Shown here: positions 43,105 through 51,879 of the stretch, piece by piece
How positions within the stretch are numbered: position 1 is the first letter of the stretch
How the letters are laid out: every line of letters begins with the position of its first letter
Origin: Actinomycetes bacterium
GTDB taxonomy: Bacteria; Actinomycetota; Actinomycetes; Mycobacteriales; Mycobacteriaceae
DNA: 64,000 nucleotides
Assembly: GCA_023404955.1 (NCBI GenBank)
Contig: JAEXZY010000118.1
Location: 5,806-69,805, forward strand
Direction: 5' to 3'
The notes under the pieces: model-generated
Database searches by the model: none
What the model was told of the DNA's origin: nothing
The model's input: the letters and a program-made list of their open reading frames with translations, nothing else
Program-made: the position numbers and the translations under genes

Positions 43105-43629
43105 GTGATCCTGGGAGAAGATTGTCTGGGATGGGTACGTGCAGCCGGCTTTTATCCCGTGGTTGCCGATGATGGAGTCGTCCACCTACGTTCCCAGAAG
43201 CAGCCGTCTACTGGGTATTTCATCCGGCGAAGGGGACTGGAGCGGTTCGAGCTCACACAAGACGACGAAGACGCTCGCAGCGAGCGTGGTCTTCTGTTCG
43301 TCGCCGAGGTAGACGTCTTGGAGCACTACCTCGTCGGGCATTTCGCCGACGACATCCGAGAGGACCTTGACCTCCCCCTGCTCGAGCAACCCTGGCGATC
43401 CGCCGACCTCGCTGACGGCTACGACCTCACCGCCGCCGAACGCAGGTACCGGACGCTTCGACGGGTTGGCGGTGTTCCCGTGGCCGCCGCGCCGGACGAC
43501 AGCCTGAGTCTGCTCGCTCTGGTGCCGCTGTCGCACTATCTGGGTTGGTCGATACGCGACCTCAAACAGTCATTCCTCAGCCCCGCTGGCAGCCCGCTGA
43601 TGCGCCAGGGTCGCTATAGCCGGCCATAG
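43105..43629 (+). CDS. IFT/Imm61-like immunity protein without a toxin
   Basis: A 174-residue protein close in length and pattern to IFT (Rv3902c), the immunity factor for the tuberculosis necrotizing toxin TNT. Shared features include EVDVLEHYLVGHFADDIRED mid-protein and LSHYLGWSIRDLKQSFLS near the end, against VIEKYLYGYFGG and LSHYLDVSVNVIKDSFLD as I recall the M. tuberculosis protein. Imm61 proteins bind NAD-glycohydrolase toxins. It starts at a GTG. No TNT-like toxin gene is in the window, so it is an orphan, perhaps protecting against toxins of neighbours. Confidence 0.75.
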   Translation: MILGEDCLGWVRAAGFYPVVADDGVVHLRSQKQPSTGYFIRRRGLERFELTQDDEDARSERGLLFVAEVDVLEHYLVGHFADDIREDLDLPLLEQPWRSADLADGYDLTAAERRYRTLRRVGGVPVAAAPDDSLSLLALVPLSHYLGWSIRDLKQSFLSPAGSPLMRQGRYSRP

Positions 43630-43662
43630 CGGCTGTCACCGTGGGGAGTAGGGCCTGCCGCC

Positions 43663-43914
43663 ATGTGCGTAGCGTCATCGATGTGGAAAAGCAGACGGTT
43701 CGGTCAGCGCGGGCACGCACCCGAGCCAATGCTGGCAACATTGGGCCCTCCACCCAGCCGCGGAGACTGGGCCACAGAAATCAAGTACGACGGGCAGCGC
43801 GGGATCTGTGTCGTCGAAGACGTGGTGACCATCTTCACGCGAAACGGCGCCGACATCACTTCTCTCGGGGTCGGCGTGTTGCGAATGGTCGAAAACCCTA
43901 CGTCACGGCGCTGA
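43663..43914 (+). pseudogene. Fragment of an ATP-dependent DNA ligase
   Basis: The stretch PEPMLATLGPPPSRGDWATE followed by IKYDGQRGICVVEDVVTIFT and RNGADITS matches the N-terminal nucleotidyltransferase domain of LigC/LigD-type ligases. KYDG is motif I with the Lys that takes AMP. After about residue 66 the match ends and a stop follows; the remaining 250 or more residues are missing. It is a remnant, 34 bases after the immunity gene. Confidence 0.7.
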
Positions 43915-44175
43915 CCCTTTGCCTCACCGCCGCAACACGTGTTGTGCACGGCGTCTCCTGCGGATGGCGGGGCCGCGTGCGCGCGGAAACGTCACTATTA
44001 GTCACGGCTGTGGTCCTGCTTTCGAAGGGATGTCGTCAACATCGCTGCACCAGCGACTTCCGGCCCGGTTTCCCGGTGCTGAGCCCGGTAAACGCCCGCC
44101 CGCGTAAGCCGAACTGCTTGCCGGCTGTGTATTGCTTTTCGGGAGTCAGCCCACACCCCGGCCCTGGAGTCGGGG

Positions 44176-45300
44176 CTACTGCGGATCGGTGTCGGGATTG
44201 GTGTTGTCGGTGGCGGTGCTGTTTTGTTGGGCGTACGCGGCGTCGCGCACGACATCGTCGGTTTCTAATCCCGCGCCCAGCGCGCCGCCCAGGGTGGCCA
44301 ACGAGCAGGTCAGCCACGCCAGCTCGGCGTAATCGCCGATGTGGACGGGATGTCCGACAGCGTCGCTGAAGCTGCGCGGCACCACCAGGCAGGCCGCCCC
44401 GATACCGGCGAGCACCAGCAAGACGGCATACAAGGCCGCTACGCCGATCACTACCGTGGCCGTGGTGGCGATGTTGAACAGCACCACCTGTTCCCGGTTG
44501 CGCCGCCCCGGCGCACGCTCCCACAACTCAGCGCCGATGATCAGGGTGGCGACCACCGCGGTGAGGGAGCCGATGGTGGCGCCGGCCAGCCGCACCGCGC
44601 CGAACGTGTCGGCCAGTCGCCAGATGTCGGAGGTCACCAACGCGAACACGCCGGCGGCCGCGGCCGCGGCCAGTGCCCGCGATAACCGCAGCGTCAGCCG
44701 CCAGGGCTGGTTGGCCCGGACCATGCCGATCAGCAGTCGGATGTTGCCGGTGAGCACCCGGGCGGTGAAGGCATACGGTTGCTCGCCGATGTCGGTGCCC
44801 AGTTCCCGCACCCGCTGCGCGACGTCCTCAGCAGACCCCGCGTCGGTGTGCGTCACGTTCTGGTCGACGCCGAGGAGTTGCTCGACGAGCTGCACCATCA
44901 GATGTTGGGCGCGGTGGCGCCGTCCCGCGCCGAGCGCGGGCACACACAGCACCGCCACTTGATGCACCGGGTTGGCATGCGCGAGGACCGGACGACGGGC
45001 GCGGGTGTGCAACGGCAGATCGGTCAGACACACCACCACATCCCAGTCGCGGCGCAACAGCAGCCGCCGGGCCGCACGCACGATGTCCGCGTCGCTGGCG
45101 GGCGCGGCGACGAGCCGATCCTGCTCAACCTCGATGCGCCACGTCGCGCCGGGCAACCGCTGCTCGAGAAGGGACTGAAGACCATCGGCGATCACCCGAT
45201 GCGCCATCTCCATTGATCGGCCCGGGGCGGCAACCACACCAAGCACCACGCACGCAGCTTGCTGCGCCTCACCTGCTGCCGGGCTCACCACCGCTCCCAC
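44176..45300 (-). CDS. Multi-pass membrane protein of unknown function
   Basis: A 374-residue protein. The soluble N-terminal half (about 15-170) has alternating strands and helices (WDVVVCLTDLPLHTRARRPV). The C-terminal half has five or so hydrophobic helices (LAAAAAAGVFALVTSDIW; LAGATIGSLTAVVATLIIGA; NIATTATVVIGVAALYAVLL; ACLVVP onward; LAWLTCSLATLGGALGAGL). I chose the GTG at 45300. The architecture is known in Actinobacteria as uncharacterised membrane proteins. It precedes the stress gene group; operon links are not clear. Confidence 0.65.
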   Translation of the reverse strand: MGAVVSPAAGEAQQAACVVLGVVAAPGRSMEMAHRVIADGLQSLLEQRLPGATWRIEVEQDRLVAAPASDADIVRAARRLLLRRDWDVVVCLTDLPLHTRARRPVLAHANPVHQVAVLCVPALGAGRRHRAQHLMVQLVEQLLGVDQNVTHTDAGSAEDVAQRVRELGTDIGEQPYAFTARVLTGNIRLLIGMVRANQPWRLTLRLSRALAAAAAAGVFALVTSDIWRLADTFGAVRLAGATIGSLTAVVATLIIGAELWERAPGRRNREQVVLFNIATTATVVIGVAALYAVLLVLAGIGAACLVVPRSFSDAVGHPVHIGDYAELAWLTCSLATLGGALGAGLETDDVVRDAAYAQQNSTATDNTNPDTDPQ

Positions 45301-45397
45301 CTCAACATCGCTCGGCGGGCACCGCCCTGGGCGCCCTCGTCGAGCAGGAATCTCCAGGTCGACACGACCGATCCGTCGTCGGAGACAGCGGATACCT

Positions 45398-46153
45398 TCA
45401 CCGGTCCATCGGCCAGCAGTGCTGCCCCGCGACGAGACGTTCGAGCCGGTCCAGAACGGATTCGAGCATGTTCTCGAACTCGGTGGCGCTGTGATCTGCT
45501 GACAGCATCATCTCCAGTCGTTGCAGATGAGGATACTTCGACAGATCACCGCTGGCGCGCCGCTGGTTCAGAACGGTCTGGTCGGGATGCAGGTGAGCCC
45601 CGCGGGCAGAAATCTCCAACAACAGCTGCCCCAGCAGCGACGCGGTGTAGGTGCGGTAGGCCGCGACCGCGGCGACATCGTCGAAACCATAGGAGATCAA
45701 GGTGTCCAGGAAGGTCTCCATCCAGCGCAGACTCCGCAGCGGGGGACGCACCCACGGCGCCTCCGGCGCTTCGGAGGCCAGCAACGGAAACACCTGGGGA
45801 TGATCGAGCGCGATCTGACGGACCCCATGGGCCAGCCGCAGCAGATAGTCCTGCCAGCTGTCGTGTTGGTACCGTGCGGCGAGGTGGTCGGCATGGAGTC
45901 GGTCCACGATATGGTCGACCACCCCGGTCAACAAGTCGCCGCGGCCGCGCACATACCGGTACAGCGCCATTGCTTCCACGCCGCACGCCCCGCCCAGCCG
46001 GCGCATCGTCAATCGGGCCAGGCCGTGCTGATCGATGAAGGTCAGGGCCGCCTCGACGATGACCTCGCGGCTCAGCCCAGACACACTCTGAACAGCACGA
46101 TCGTCAGCGTGAGGAGCACCGTCATCGCGCTCGACCACACGCTGGCTGTCCAC
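45398..46153 (-). CDS. TetR-family regulator with TetR_C_1-like domain
   Basis: A 251-residue regulator. The HTH domain (about 27-72, REVIVEAALTFIDQHGLARL, then GVEAMALYRYVRGRGDL) carries the VEAMALYRYV recognition helix typical of the TetR class with a C1 ligand domain. A GTG at 46153 is preceded by AAAGGA; the frame runs on to 46399 but without coding signs. A 19-base palindrome at 46358 upstream is its likely operator and is shared with the divergent STAS gene. Confidence 0.85.
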   Translation of the reverse strand: MDSQRVVERDDGAPHADDRAVQSVSGLSREVIVEAALTFIDQHGLARLTMRRLGGACGVEAMALYRYVRGRGDLLTGVVDHIVDRLHADHLAARYQHDSWQDYLLRLAHGVRQIALDHPQVFPLLASEAPEAPWVRPPLRSLRWMETFLDTLISYGFDDVAAVAAYRTYTASLLGQLLLEISARGAHLHPDQTVLNQRRASGDLSKYPHLQRLEMMLSADHSATEFENMLESVLDRLERLVAGQHCWPMDR

Positions 46154-46474
46154 AGCCCATCGTCCTTTCCACGCCGGAGCTGCTGCCCCGCCACACCTAG
46201 GGGGTGAAGTGGCGGCCCTGTCAGACGCACCGGGTCGTCGAACTGCCCGCCTGCCGCGTGACACCCCACCCTGAGCAGTGTAGAGCGGGCCGCGGTGGGC
46301 GCTGAAAAGCGCGGCTGTGTCGGGCAGCCGAACAGTGGCCCGCCCCACACACATTGCCTGTTTACACCGTAAACAGAGTGGGGGTAGGGTCAGGTTCACC
46401 GGCTTCAGCGCGTAGGGCGGTAACCATCACCGCTAGCCCCGCGCAGCCTGCGCGAGAGAGGGTCGGGACCTCCG
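46154..46474. promoter_or_regulatory. Divergent promoter region with TetR operator
   Basis: About 320 bases between the TetR GTG and the STAS ATG have no coding character. The single clear element is the 19-base palindrome at 46358-46376, about 100 bases before the STAS start. Confidence 0.5.
46358..46376. promoter_or_regulatory. TetR operator candidate CTGTTTAC-ACC-GTAAACAG
   Basis: Perfect 8-base arms with a 3-base centre. The size and symmetry are typical of TetR-family sites. It lies between divergent TetR and STAS genes. Confidence 0.7.
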
Positions 46475-46933
46475 ATGAACACCTCCGTCTCCACCTTTTA
46501 CCCTGGTCTGCGGCTCAGTAAGTGTCTTGCTACCGCACTCATCGATCCGCACAGCATGCTGCGCATCACCGCCGAGCGCGTCGGATCCGCGGTGGTGGTG
46601 CACGCCGGCGGCGAGATCGATGCACGCAACACCACCACCTGGCGATGCGTGCTCGATGAGGTCACGGCCGCCGCGGTCGCTCCCGGCCCGGTCGTGATCG
46701 ATCTCGACGGGCTCGATTTCCTGAGTTGTTCGGCGTTCGCGGCGCTCAGCGAGGCCGCCGACCGGTGCCGATCGCAAGGGATCCCGCTGCGTCTGGTCAG
46801 CACCCGATCCGCGGTGGACCGGGTGCTGGCAGCCACCGGCTGGCAGGACCAGTTGCCCGTCTTTGGTGATGTGTGGGCCGCAGTCGATACCGACAACACG
46901 CCCGCCGCGGCCAGCCTCGACAGCGCCCTCTAA
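46475..46933 (+). CDS. STAS-domain anti-sigma-factor antagonist-like protein
   Basis: A 152-residue protein with one STAS domain (about 28-140): SAVVVHAGGEIDARNT, then GPVVIDLDGLDFLSCSAFAA, then GIPLRLVSTRSAVDRVL. STAS proteins bind anti-sigma kinases and are controlled by phosphorylation of a Ser in a DSSG loop. Here the loop reads SCSA (84-87) and the phosphorylated position appears as Cys85, so control may differ. GAGAGAGGG lies before the ATG. It starts a plus-strand run with the PAS and threonine synthase genes. Confidence 0.82.
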   Translation: MNTSVSTFYPGLRLSKCLATALIDPHSMLRITAERVGSAVVVHAGGEIDARNTTTWRCVLDEVTAAAVAPGPVVIDLDGLDFLSCSAFAALSEAADRCRSQGIPLRLVSTRSAVDRVLAATGWQDQLPVFGDVWAAVDTDNTPAAASLDSAL

Positions 46934-47019
46934 GCGCGACCGGCAGTTCTTGCTGCAGGCAATCCAACGTCTGGGCTCACTCGTGTCCGGCCTCGCCGCC
47001 GGGGGACTTTGTGGAGATC

Positions 47020-47547
47020 ATGATGAAGACAATCGACAGGGGGGAATTGGCAGATCGACGCGTCGATGGCCAGCGCGGTTTCTCCGGCTCCGCGCGCGGG
47101 TTTCCGGTGCCGCAGCTGGGGTCGGTGCGCTTTCTCTTCGATGAGGCGCGGTGGGACTGGTCGCCCACCGTCGCGCATATCCACGGCTACCGACTGGGAA
47201 CGACGGCACCCGATACCGGGCAGCTGTTGAGCCACATCCATCCCGATGACCGCAGCCACGTCGAAAGTCTTCTCCAACGGCTATGGCGCACGCCGCAACC
47301 GTTCAGCACCCACCACCGCATCATCGACACCCACAACCGAGTGCACGACGTGGTCGTAATCGGGGCGCCGATCTACCGCAGCGGCGGTGACCGCGCTGCG
47401 GTGGGAATGCAATGCTCCTGCGTTGACCTCACCGCAGCCACTTCCCCCGCCGATGCCGTGCGCGAGCAGCCGCGCAGTACGGCGGAATACGGCTACACCG
47501 ATGATGAGGATCGGCGACGCCGGATCCGCGCCGCCACACGATGCTGA
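47020..47547 (+). CDS. PAS-domain protein without output domain
   Basis: A 175-residue protein. A PAS_3-type domain occupies about 35-135: WDWSPTVAHIHGYRLGT, then LLSHIHPDDRSHVESLL, then RIIDTHNRVHDVVVIGAPIY. In mycobacteria this domain is usually joined to an ANTAR RNA-binding domain; here only a charged 40-residue tail follows. It may be truncated or act as a sensor in trans. I chose the ATG at 47020 after TGGAG; a second ATG follows directly. It lies downstream of STAS. Confidence 0.7.
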   Translation: MMKTIDRGELADRRVDGQRGFSGSARGFPVPQLGSVRFLFDEARWDWSPTVAHIHGYRLGTTAPDTGQLLSHIHPDDRSHVESLLQRLWRTPQPFSTHHRIIDTHNRVHDVVVIGAPIYRSGGDRAAVGMQCSCVDLTAATSPADAVREQPRSTAEYGYTDDEDRRRRIRAATRC

Positions 47548-47711
47548 CTCCGCGGGCCAGGAGCGAAGAACCCGGTCGTTCACCCCGCCCACCTGCCGCG
47601 GCGACAACGACCGCGCTCCTTGCCCGTCGACAAGGAGCCATCAACTCAGTTCCGCCCGACAGCACCGGCGGTAGACCCGAACCGAACAACCGTCGAGGAG
47701 ACCCTTCGCTC

Positions 47712-48815
47712 ATGACCGCAACCGCCGCTGCCACCCGCTGCCCGTGGCCGGGAATCCTCACCGCCTACGCTGACCGGCTGCCGACGGAAACCGGTTGGGC
47801 CGCGGTCACTCTCGCGGAGGGGGCCACCCCGCTGCTGCCGGCGCCCCGGCTGTCCGCGCTCACCGGGTGCACGGTGGCGCTCAAGGTCGAAGGCCTCAAC
47901 CCCACCGGGTCGTTCAAAGACCGCGGCATGACGGTGGCCCTCACCGCGGCGGTGGCCAGCGGCGCCGAAGCGGTGCTGTGCGCCTCGACCGGTAACACCG
48001 CCGCCTCAGCCGCAGCATATGCCGCGCGCGCGGGCATCACCTGCGCGGTGCTGGTACCGCACGGCAACATCGCCGCCGGCAAACTCGCGCAAGCGGTCAT
48101 GCACGGCGCCACCGTCATTCACGTCGCGGGCTCGTTCGACGACTGCCTCACCCTGGCTCGCGCCGTGACCGCAGACGATCCGGCGATCGCGTTGGTGAAC
48201 TCCATCAACCCTTATCGCATCGCCGGTCAGAAGACCGCCGCCTATGAGGTCGTCGAATCCCTGGGCGGCGCCCCGGACGTGCACGTGCTGCCGGTGGGCA
48301 ACGGCGGCAACATCACCGCCTACTGGCAGGGCTACACCGACTACCATCGTGAAGGGCTCACCGACAAGCTGCCCCGCATGCTGGGCGTGCAGGCCGCCGG
48401 CGCAGCCCCGCTGGTGCGCGGTGAGCCGGTCACCGAGCCCGACACCGTCGCCACCGCCATCCGCATCGGCGCACCGGCGGCCTGGACCTCCGCTGTCGAG
48501 GCCCAACACGCCTCGGGTGGCGCGTTCCTCGCCGTCGACGACACCGACATCCTGGCCGCCTACCGTACGGTGGCGCGCCTAGAAGGCCTGTTCGTCGAGC
48601 CAGCCTCTGCGGCCAGCATCGCGGGCCTGCTGAGGGCAGCTGAGCAGGGCTGGATCCCCCGCGGATCGACCGTGGTATGCACACTGACCGGCAACGGCCT
48701 CAAAGACCCCGCCACGGCACTGCACGGGCTACCCCCGATCAGCGCGGTCCCCGCCCACACCGCCGCCGTCCGGGCCGCCATCCACGCCACCGACCCCGGC
48801 GAGCAGCGGCGATGA
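47712..48815 (+). CDS. thrC: Threonine synthase-like PLP enzyme
   Basis: A 367-residue fold-type II PLP enzyme. GLNPTGSFKDRGM carries the cofactor Lys69, CASTGNTAASAAAYAARAG binds the phosphate end of the substrate, and LPVGNGGNITAYWQGY is the Gly-rich phosphate loop. The size and motif order match short threonine synthases, which make threonine from O-phosphohomoserine. GAGGAGACCC lies upstream of the ATG at 47712. A decayed second C-terminus lies at 50738-50905. Its presence among stress genes is unusual; a related PLP lyase is possible. Confidence 0.82.
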   Translation: MTATAAATRCPWPGILTAYADRLPTETGWAAVTLAEGATPLLPAPRLSALTGCTVALKVEGLNPTGSFKDRGMTVALTAAVASGAEAVLCASTGNTAASAAAYAARAGITCAVLVPHGNIAAGKLAQAVMHGATVIHVAGSFDDCLTLARAVTADDPAIALVNSINPYRIAGQKTAAYEVVESLGGAPDVHVLPVGNGGNITAYWQGYTDYHREGLTDKLPRMLGVQAAGAAPLVRGEPVTEPDTVATAIRIGAPAAWTSAVEAQHASGGAFLAVDDTDILAAYRTVARLEGLFVEPASAASIAGLLRAAEQGWIPRGSTVVCTLTGNGLKDPATALHGLPPISAVPAHTAAVRAAIHATDPGEQRR

Positions 48816-48924
48816 CGATCCACCGGTGGGCAGGTGACTTCCGGCGCTCCAGCGTCGCCGCATCGACGGCACCGCGATCTGAGGGCTGTCGGGCGGGTCG
48901 ACGCGCCAGGGGCGGCTCCCGCGC

Positions 48925-50121
48925 GTGACTGACGACGCGTCGACACGCACCGACCGATTGATCGCGCCGCCGGTCTTGGCGACTGACGACACCCGCAGCG
49001 CCTCTCGCCTCGAATTGTTCTTCGACTTGGCTTACGTTCTGGTGGTCGCGCAGCTGGCGTCCCGATGGGCCAGCGACATGTCGTGGAAGGCCGCGGCGGA
49101 GTTCGCCGGGCTGTTCACTGTCGTGTGGTGGTCGTGGGTAACCACCACGCTTTATGCCAACCGTTTCGCCAGTAACGATGTGCTGTACCGACTGACCAAG
49201 TTAGCCATCATGGGTGCGGTGGTGGTGATGGCCGGCAGCGCGACCACGGCAACGACAACAGATGCCAACATCTTCGCCGGCGGCTACCTGGCCACCCGCA
49301 TCCTGCTGATGGGCCTGTACCTGCGCGCCTTACGTCACGTGCATCAGGCCCGCCCAACCATGGCGATCTACAGCGCCTGCATAGCCGTCGGGATCGGCGC
49401 CTGGGCGACGTCGTTAGCCGTTGACGGCGCTGTGAAGCTCGCCCTGTGGGCCGTGGGGATCGCGGTCGAGGCGCTGGCGCCGGTGCTGGCGAGCCGGTAT
49501 GGATCCAACGTCCCGGTTCACGTCGAGCACCTCCCGGAGCGGTTCGGCCTGCTGGTCATTCTGGTGCTCGGGGAATCCATCGCCGCGGTGGCGACCGGTC
49601 TGCACGATTCGCACTGGAACCGGCCGTCACTGTTACCGGCGGCGTGCGGGTTTATCCTCGCCGCGGCCGCCTGGTGGGTGTACTTCGACCTCGGCGGCAA
49701 GGCCGCCCAAGGCCACCTGCAACACGGCCGGGATCCCCAAAGCAGCGGCGCCGCTGACCGCTACGTGTACGGCCATCTCCCGCTCACCTTCGGATTGGCT
49801 GTGCTGGGCGTCGGGATCGAGCAGCTGGTGCTACATCCGGGTGGGGACGTGTCCACCACCGGGCGGTGGGCGTTGACGATCGGTTTCACCGCCTTCCTCC
49901 TCGGCACGACCATCGTGCTCGCCGGGACAGCGCATTCCTGGCGAGCGGGCTGGCCATGGCCGGCCGCGGCGATTCCTGGTGTCCTTGCCCTGGGTGTCCT
50001 CGCCCAACGCTGGACAAGTTTGTCTGCGGTGCTGCTGACCAGCGCCGCCTGCCTCACCGTGATCACCGGACTTGCTGTCCGGGCGAAATCCGGGCAGCAG
50101 CGCGCCGCGCCCCCCGAATGA
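48925..50121 (+). CDS. LtrA-family membrane protein (low temperature requirement)
   Basis: A 398-residue protein with about eleven hydrophobic helices. The N-terminal SRLELFFDLAYVLVVAQLA is the family signature, VVWWSWVTTTLYANRFASND follows, and HLPERFGLLVILVLGESIAA is the second conserved block. LtrA proteins were named from a Listeria cold-growth mutant; the transported substrate is unknown. It starts at a GTG about 110 bases after the threonine synthase. Confidence 0.85.
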   Translation: MTDDASTRTDRLIAPPVLATDDTRSASRLELFFDLAYVLVVAQLASRWASDMSWKAAAEFAGLFTVVWWSWVTTTLYANRFASNDVLYRLTKLAIMGAVVVMAGSATTATTTDANIFAGGYLATRILLMGLYLRALRHVHQARPTMAIYSACIAVGIGAWATSLAVDGAVKLALWAVGIAVEALAPVLASRYGSNVPVHVEHLPERFGLLVILVLGESIAAVATGLHDSHWNRPSLLPAACGFILAAAAWWVYFDLGGKAAQGHLQHGRDPQSSGAADRYVYGHLPLTFGLAVLGVGIEQLVLHPGGDVSTTGRWALTIGFTAFLLGTTIVLAGTAHSWRAGWPWPAAAIPGVLALGVLAQRWTSLSAVLLTSAACLTVITGLAVRAKSGQQRAAPPE

Positions 50122-50256
50122 CCCCGCTGCGCTGCGCAGTTCGCCCCTCCTGCGAGCCCGCGCCCAGCAAAGCCCCCGGCCGGTAGCTCAGCGACCCGGC
50201 GGGTGATCTGTTCACGTCGACACCCACTGGGCCGATCAGCGCCAAGCGCGCCGCCG

Positions 50257-50508
50257 TTACCCCAACGGGGGTTCGGGCGGGTTCGGGTGTGACGGCGCAC
50301 GGCCGCGGACTTGACGCCGGATGCCGTCGAGTGCCTCGTCTTCGGTGTCGGCCTGCCACGACAGCGCCGGTTCGCAATCACACAGCCCTCGATACAACAG
50401 GCACTCGGGCGACCACAACACCCGGTAGGTGAGGCCGTCAACCACGCTCACCCGCACTGTTGACCACTCGGCATCACTGGGGCCGCGTCGCCGCGGCGCG
50501 CGGCTCAC
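50257..50508 (-). CDS. Hypothetical small protein
   Basis: An 83-residue frame. The core STVRVSVVDGLTYRVLWSPE reads as two strands, followed by an acidic helix (QADTEDEALDGIRRQV). The composition is coding-like, with Cys residues in LYRGLCDCEPALS. Its strand-helix pattern loosely recalls HicB-like folds, but the evidence is thin. No clear ribosome binding site was found. Confidence 0.4.
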   Translation of the reverse strand: MSRAPRRRGPSDAEWSTVRVSVVDGLTYRVLWSPECLLYRGLCDCEPALSWQADTEDEALDGIRRQVRGRAPSHPNPPEPPLG

Positions 50509-50737
50509 CGGCCACCGCGAGTGGTGCGCATGGTGTCATCATCGCGCGCCCGCGGTCTGTGCGGAAGCGGCGGCGTGCCCCGGTCCGCCGGCAGGGCCAG
50601 TGCCGGAGGGTGGCCGAGGCGCAGCGTCCGGGACACCGCGGCGCCGGGGGGATCACTGCCCACCAGATCCCGCAGTCTTCAGGGCGCCGACCGAGCGCCC
50701 GCCAGCCCGCAGCGGGAGACCCTGACGACCGGGCCCC

Positions 50738-50905
50738 GGCCTGCTCGCCGCCGCCGAGCAAGGCCTGCTCACTCGCGGCTCGACCGTGGTGTGCACCATT
50801 ACCGGCAACGGGCTCAAAGACCCCACCACCGCACTCGACGGCCAGGCCCCGATCGCCGCGGTTCCCGCCGACGCCCCGCGGCCATCGTTGCCGCCCTGCA
50901 CCTGT
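50738..50905 (+). pseudogene. Remnant of a second threonine synthase C-terminus
   Basis: The frame reads GLLAAAEQGLLTRGSTVVCT then ITGNGLKDPTTALDGQAPIA, matching GLLRAAEQGWIPRGSTVVCT and LTGNGLKDPATALHGLPPIS at the end of the intact gene upstream. The match ends in a frame change near 50880. Several amino-acid differences show it is not a fresh copy. Nothing recognisable of the first 300 residues remains. Confidence 0.75.
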
Positions 50906-50947
50906 GACCGGCGGCGCAATGAGCGAGTGTGGCCCAGCACCCCGAAC

Positions 50948-51328
50948 TCATTCGCGCGATGGACTGTGCAGCACCTTCAGGCCCGCAGCTTTCAACGCGC
51001 GATAGGCTTCTGCACCGGGAATCGCAACCAACGCGATGGCGATGCCGTCGCGCTCGCCGTTCGCAACGAGACGTTGAAGCGCCTCCACCGCGCAGGGGCT
51101 GAACCACGTCACAGCACTGACATCCACGATCACCGAACGGCACCCCGGACCGGAAACGGCGATTGTCTCGGCCATCAGCTCATCCACCCTGCGGAAGTGG
51201 CGACCGAAAAGCTCTCCGAACAGAAGCAGACAGCCGTCGCCGTAGATGCCGAAGTCGAGCGTGCCCAAGTAGTCGTATCCGATTCTCAACGGCTCGGCCC
51301 CGAAGTCCGCGTTCGACACGACGGTCAT
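50948..51328 (-). CDS. STAS-like protein
   Basis: A 126-residue protein. LGTLDFGIYGDGCLLLFGEL and a helix (RRVDELMAETIAVS) precede CRSVIVDVSAVTWFSPCAVE, the strand-loop-helix at the heart of STAS domains; IALVAIPGAEAYRALKAAGL ends it. As in the STAS protein at 46475 the phospho-loop lacks the Ser-Ser pair (SPCA). The ATG at 51328 was chosen because the frame up to 51619 has no coding character. It stands alone on the minus strand. Confidence 0.65.
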   Translation of the reverse strand: MTVVSNADFGAEPLRIGYDYLGTLDFGIYGDGCLLLFGELFGRHFRRVDELMAETIAVSGPGCRSVIVDVSAVTWFSPCAVEALQRLVANGERDGIAIALVAIPGAEAYRALKAAGLKVLHSPSRE

Positions 51329-51879
51329 GGCCCCGCCCCACTCCACGCGACAGTCCGCTTCACCAGCGAATTTACGCCCACAGTTGCGAACCTCGCGGCA
51401 ACCGTGCACCGCTCTTCGTTTTTCGACACCGATTCGTCGTAGATCGAACCGTCGTGGTGTGGGGGCCCGGCGACCGGCAACACCCGTGCCTGGCAGCGTG
51501 GGACAAGCCCGACCCGGCACGCGTGTTTCCAGGGCAGCGACCGCGAGCTGATGCTGACTGCTTAACATCAGGATTGACCCGGAGTCGCCTACACCAGGTC
51601 GCCCACGACGCAATCTCATCCACTACCCACTGATGCCGGGCGGGTGCCCGGTCCACGACCGGCTAAACCGGCGCGGGCCAACGGGTTCGCGGACCGCTCG
51701 GTCCGTCGAGGAAGCTGACGGAGCTGCGAGCGACGCGCGCCACTGTGAGGCGTCGACCCGCGGATGTTGGTCTCCGCCCCGTGGGTGACGATTGGCTGGT
51801 TCGCTCGGTCGTCGGCGCGGTATGTGGAGGCCTGGACCGGACTCGATGCTGGTCGACTCGGTGGGTGTCGCTGGGATGG
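51329..51879. other. No gene seen
   Basis: Frames here are continuations or shadows of the flanking genes. The right end carries the 3' flank of the ANTAR reading frame. Confidence 0.4.

Noticed and set aside
43105..43629. TNT toxin next to the immunity protein
   Set aside because: No neighbouring frame resembles a TNT or CpnT-type toxin.
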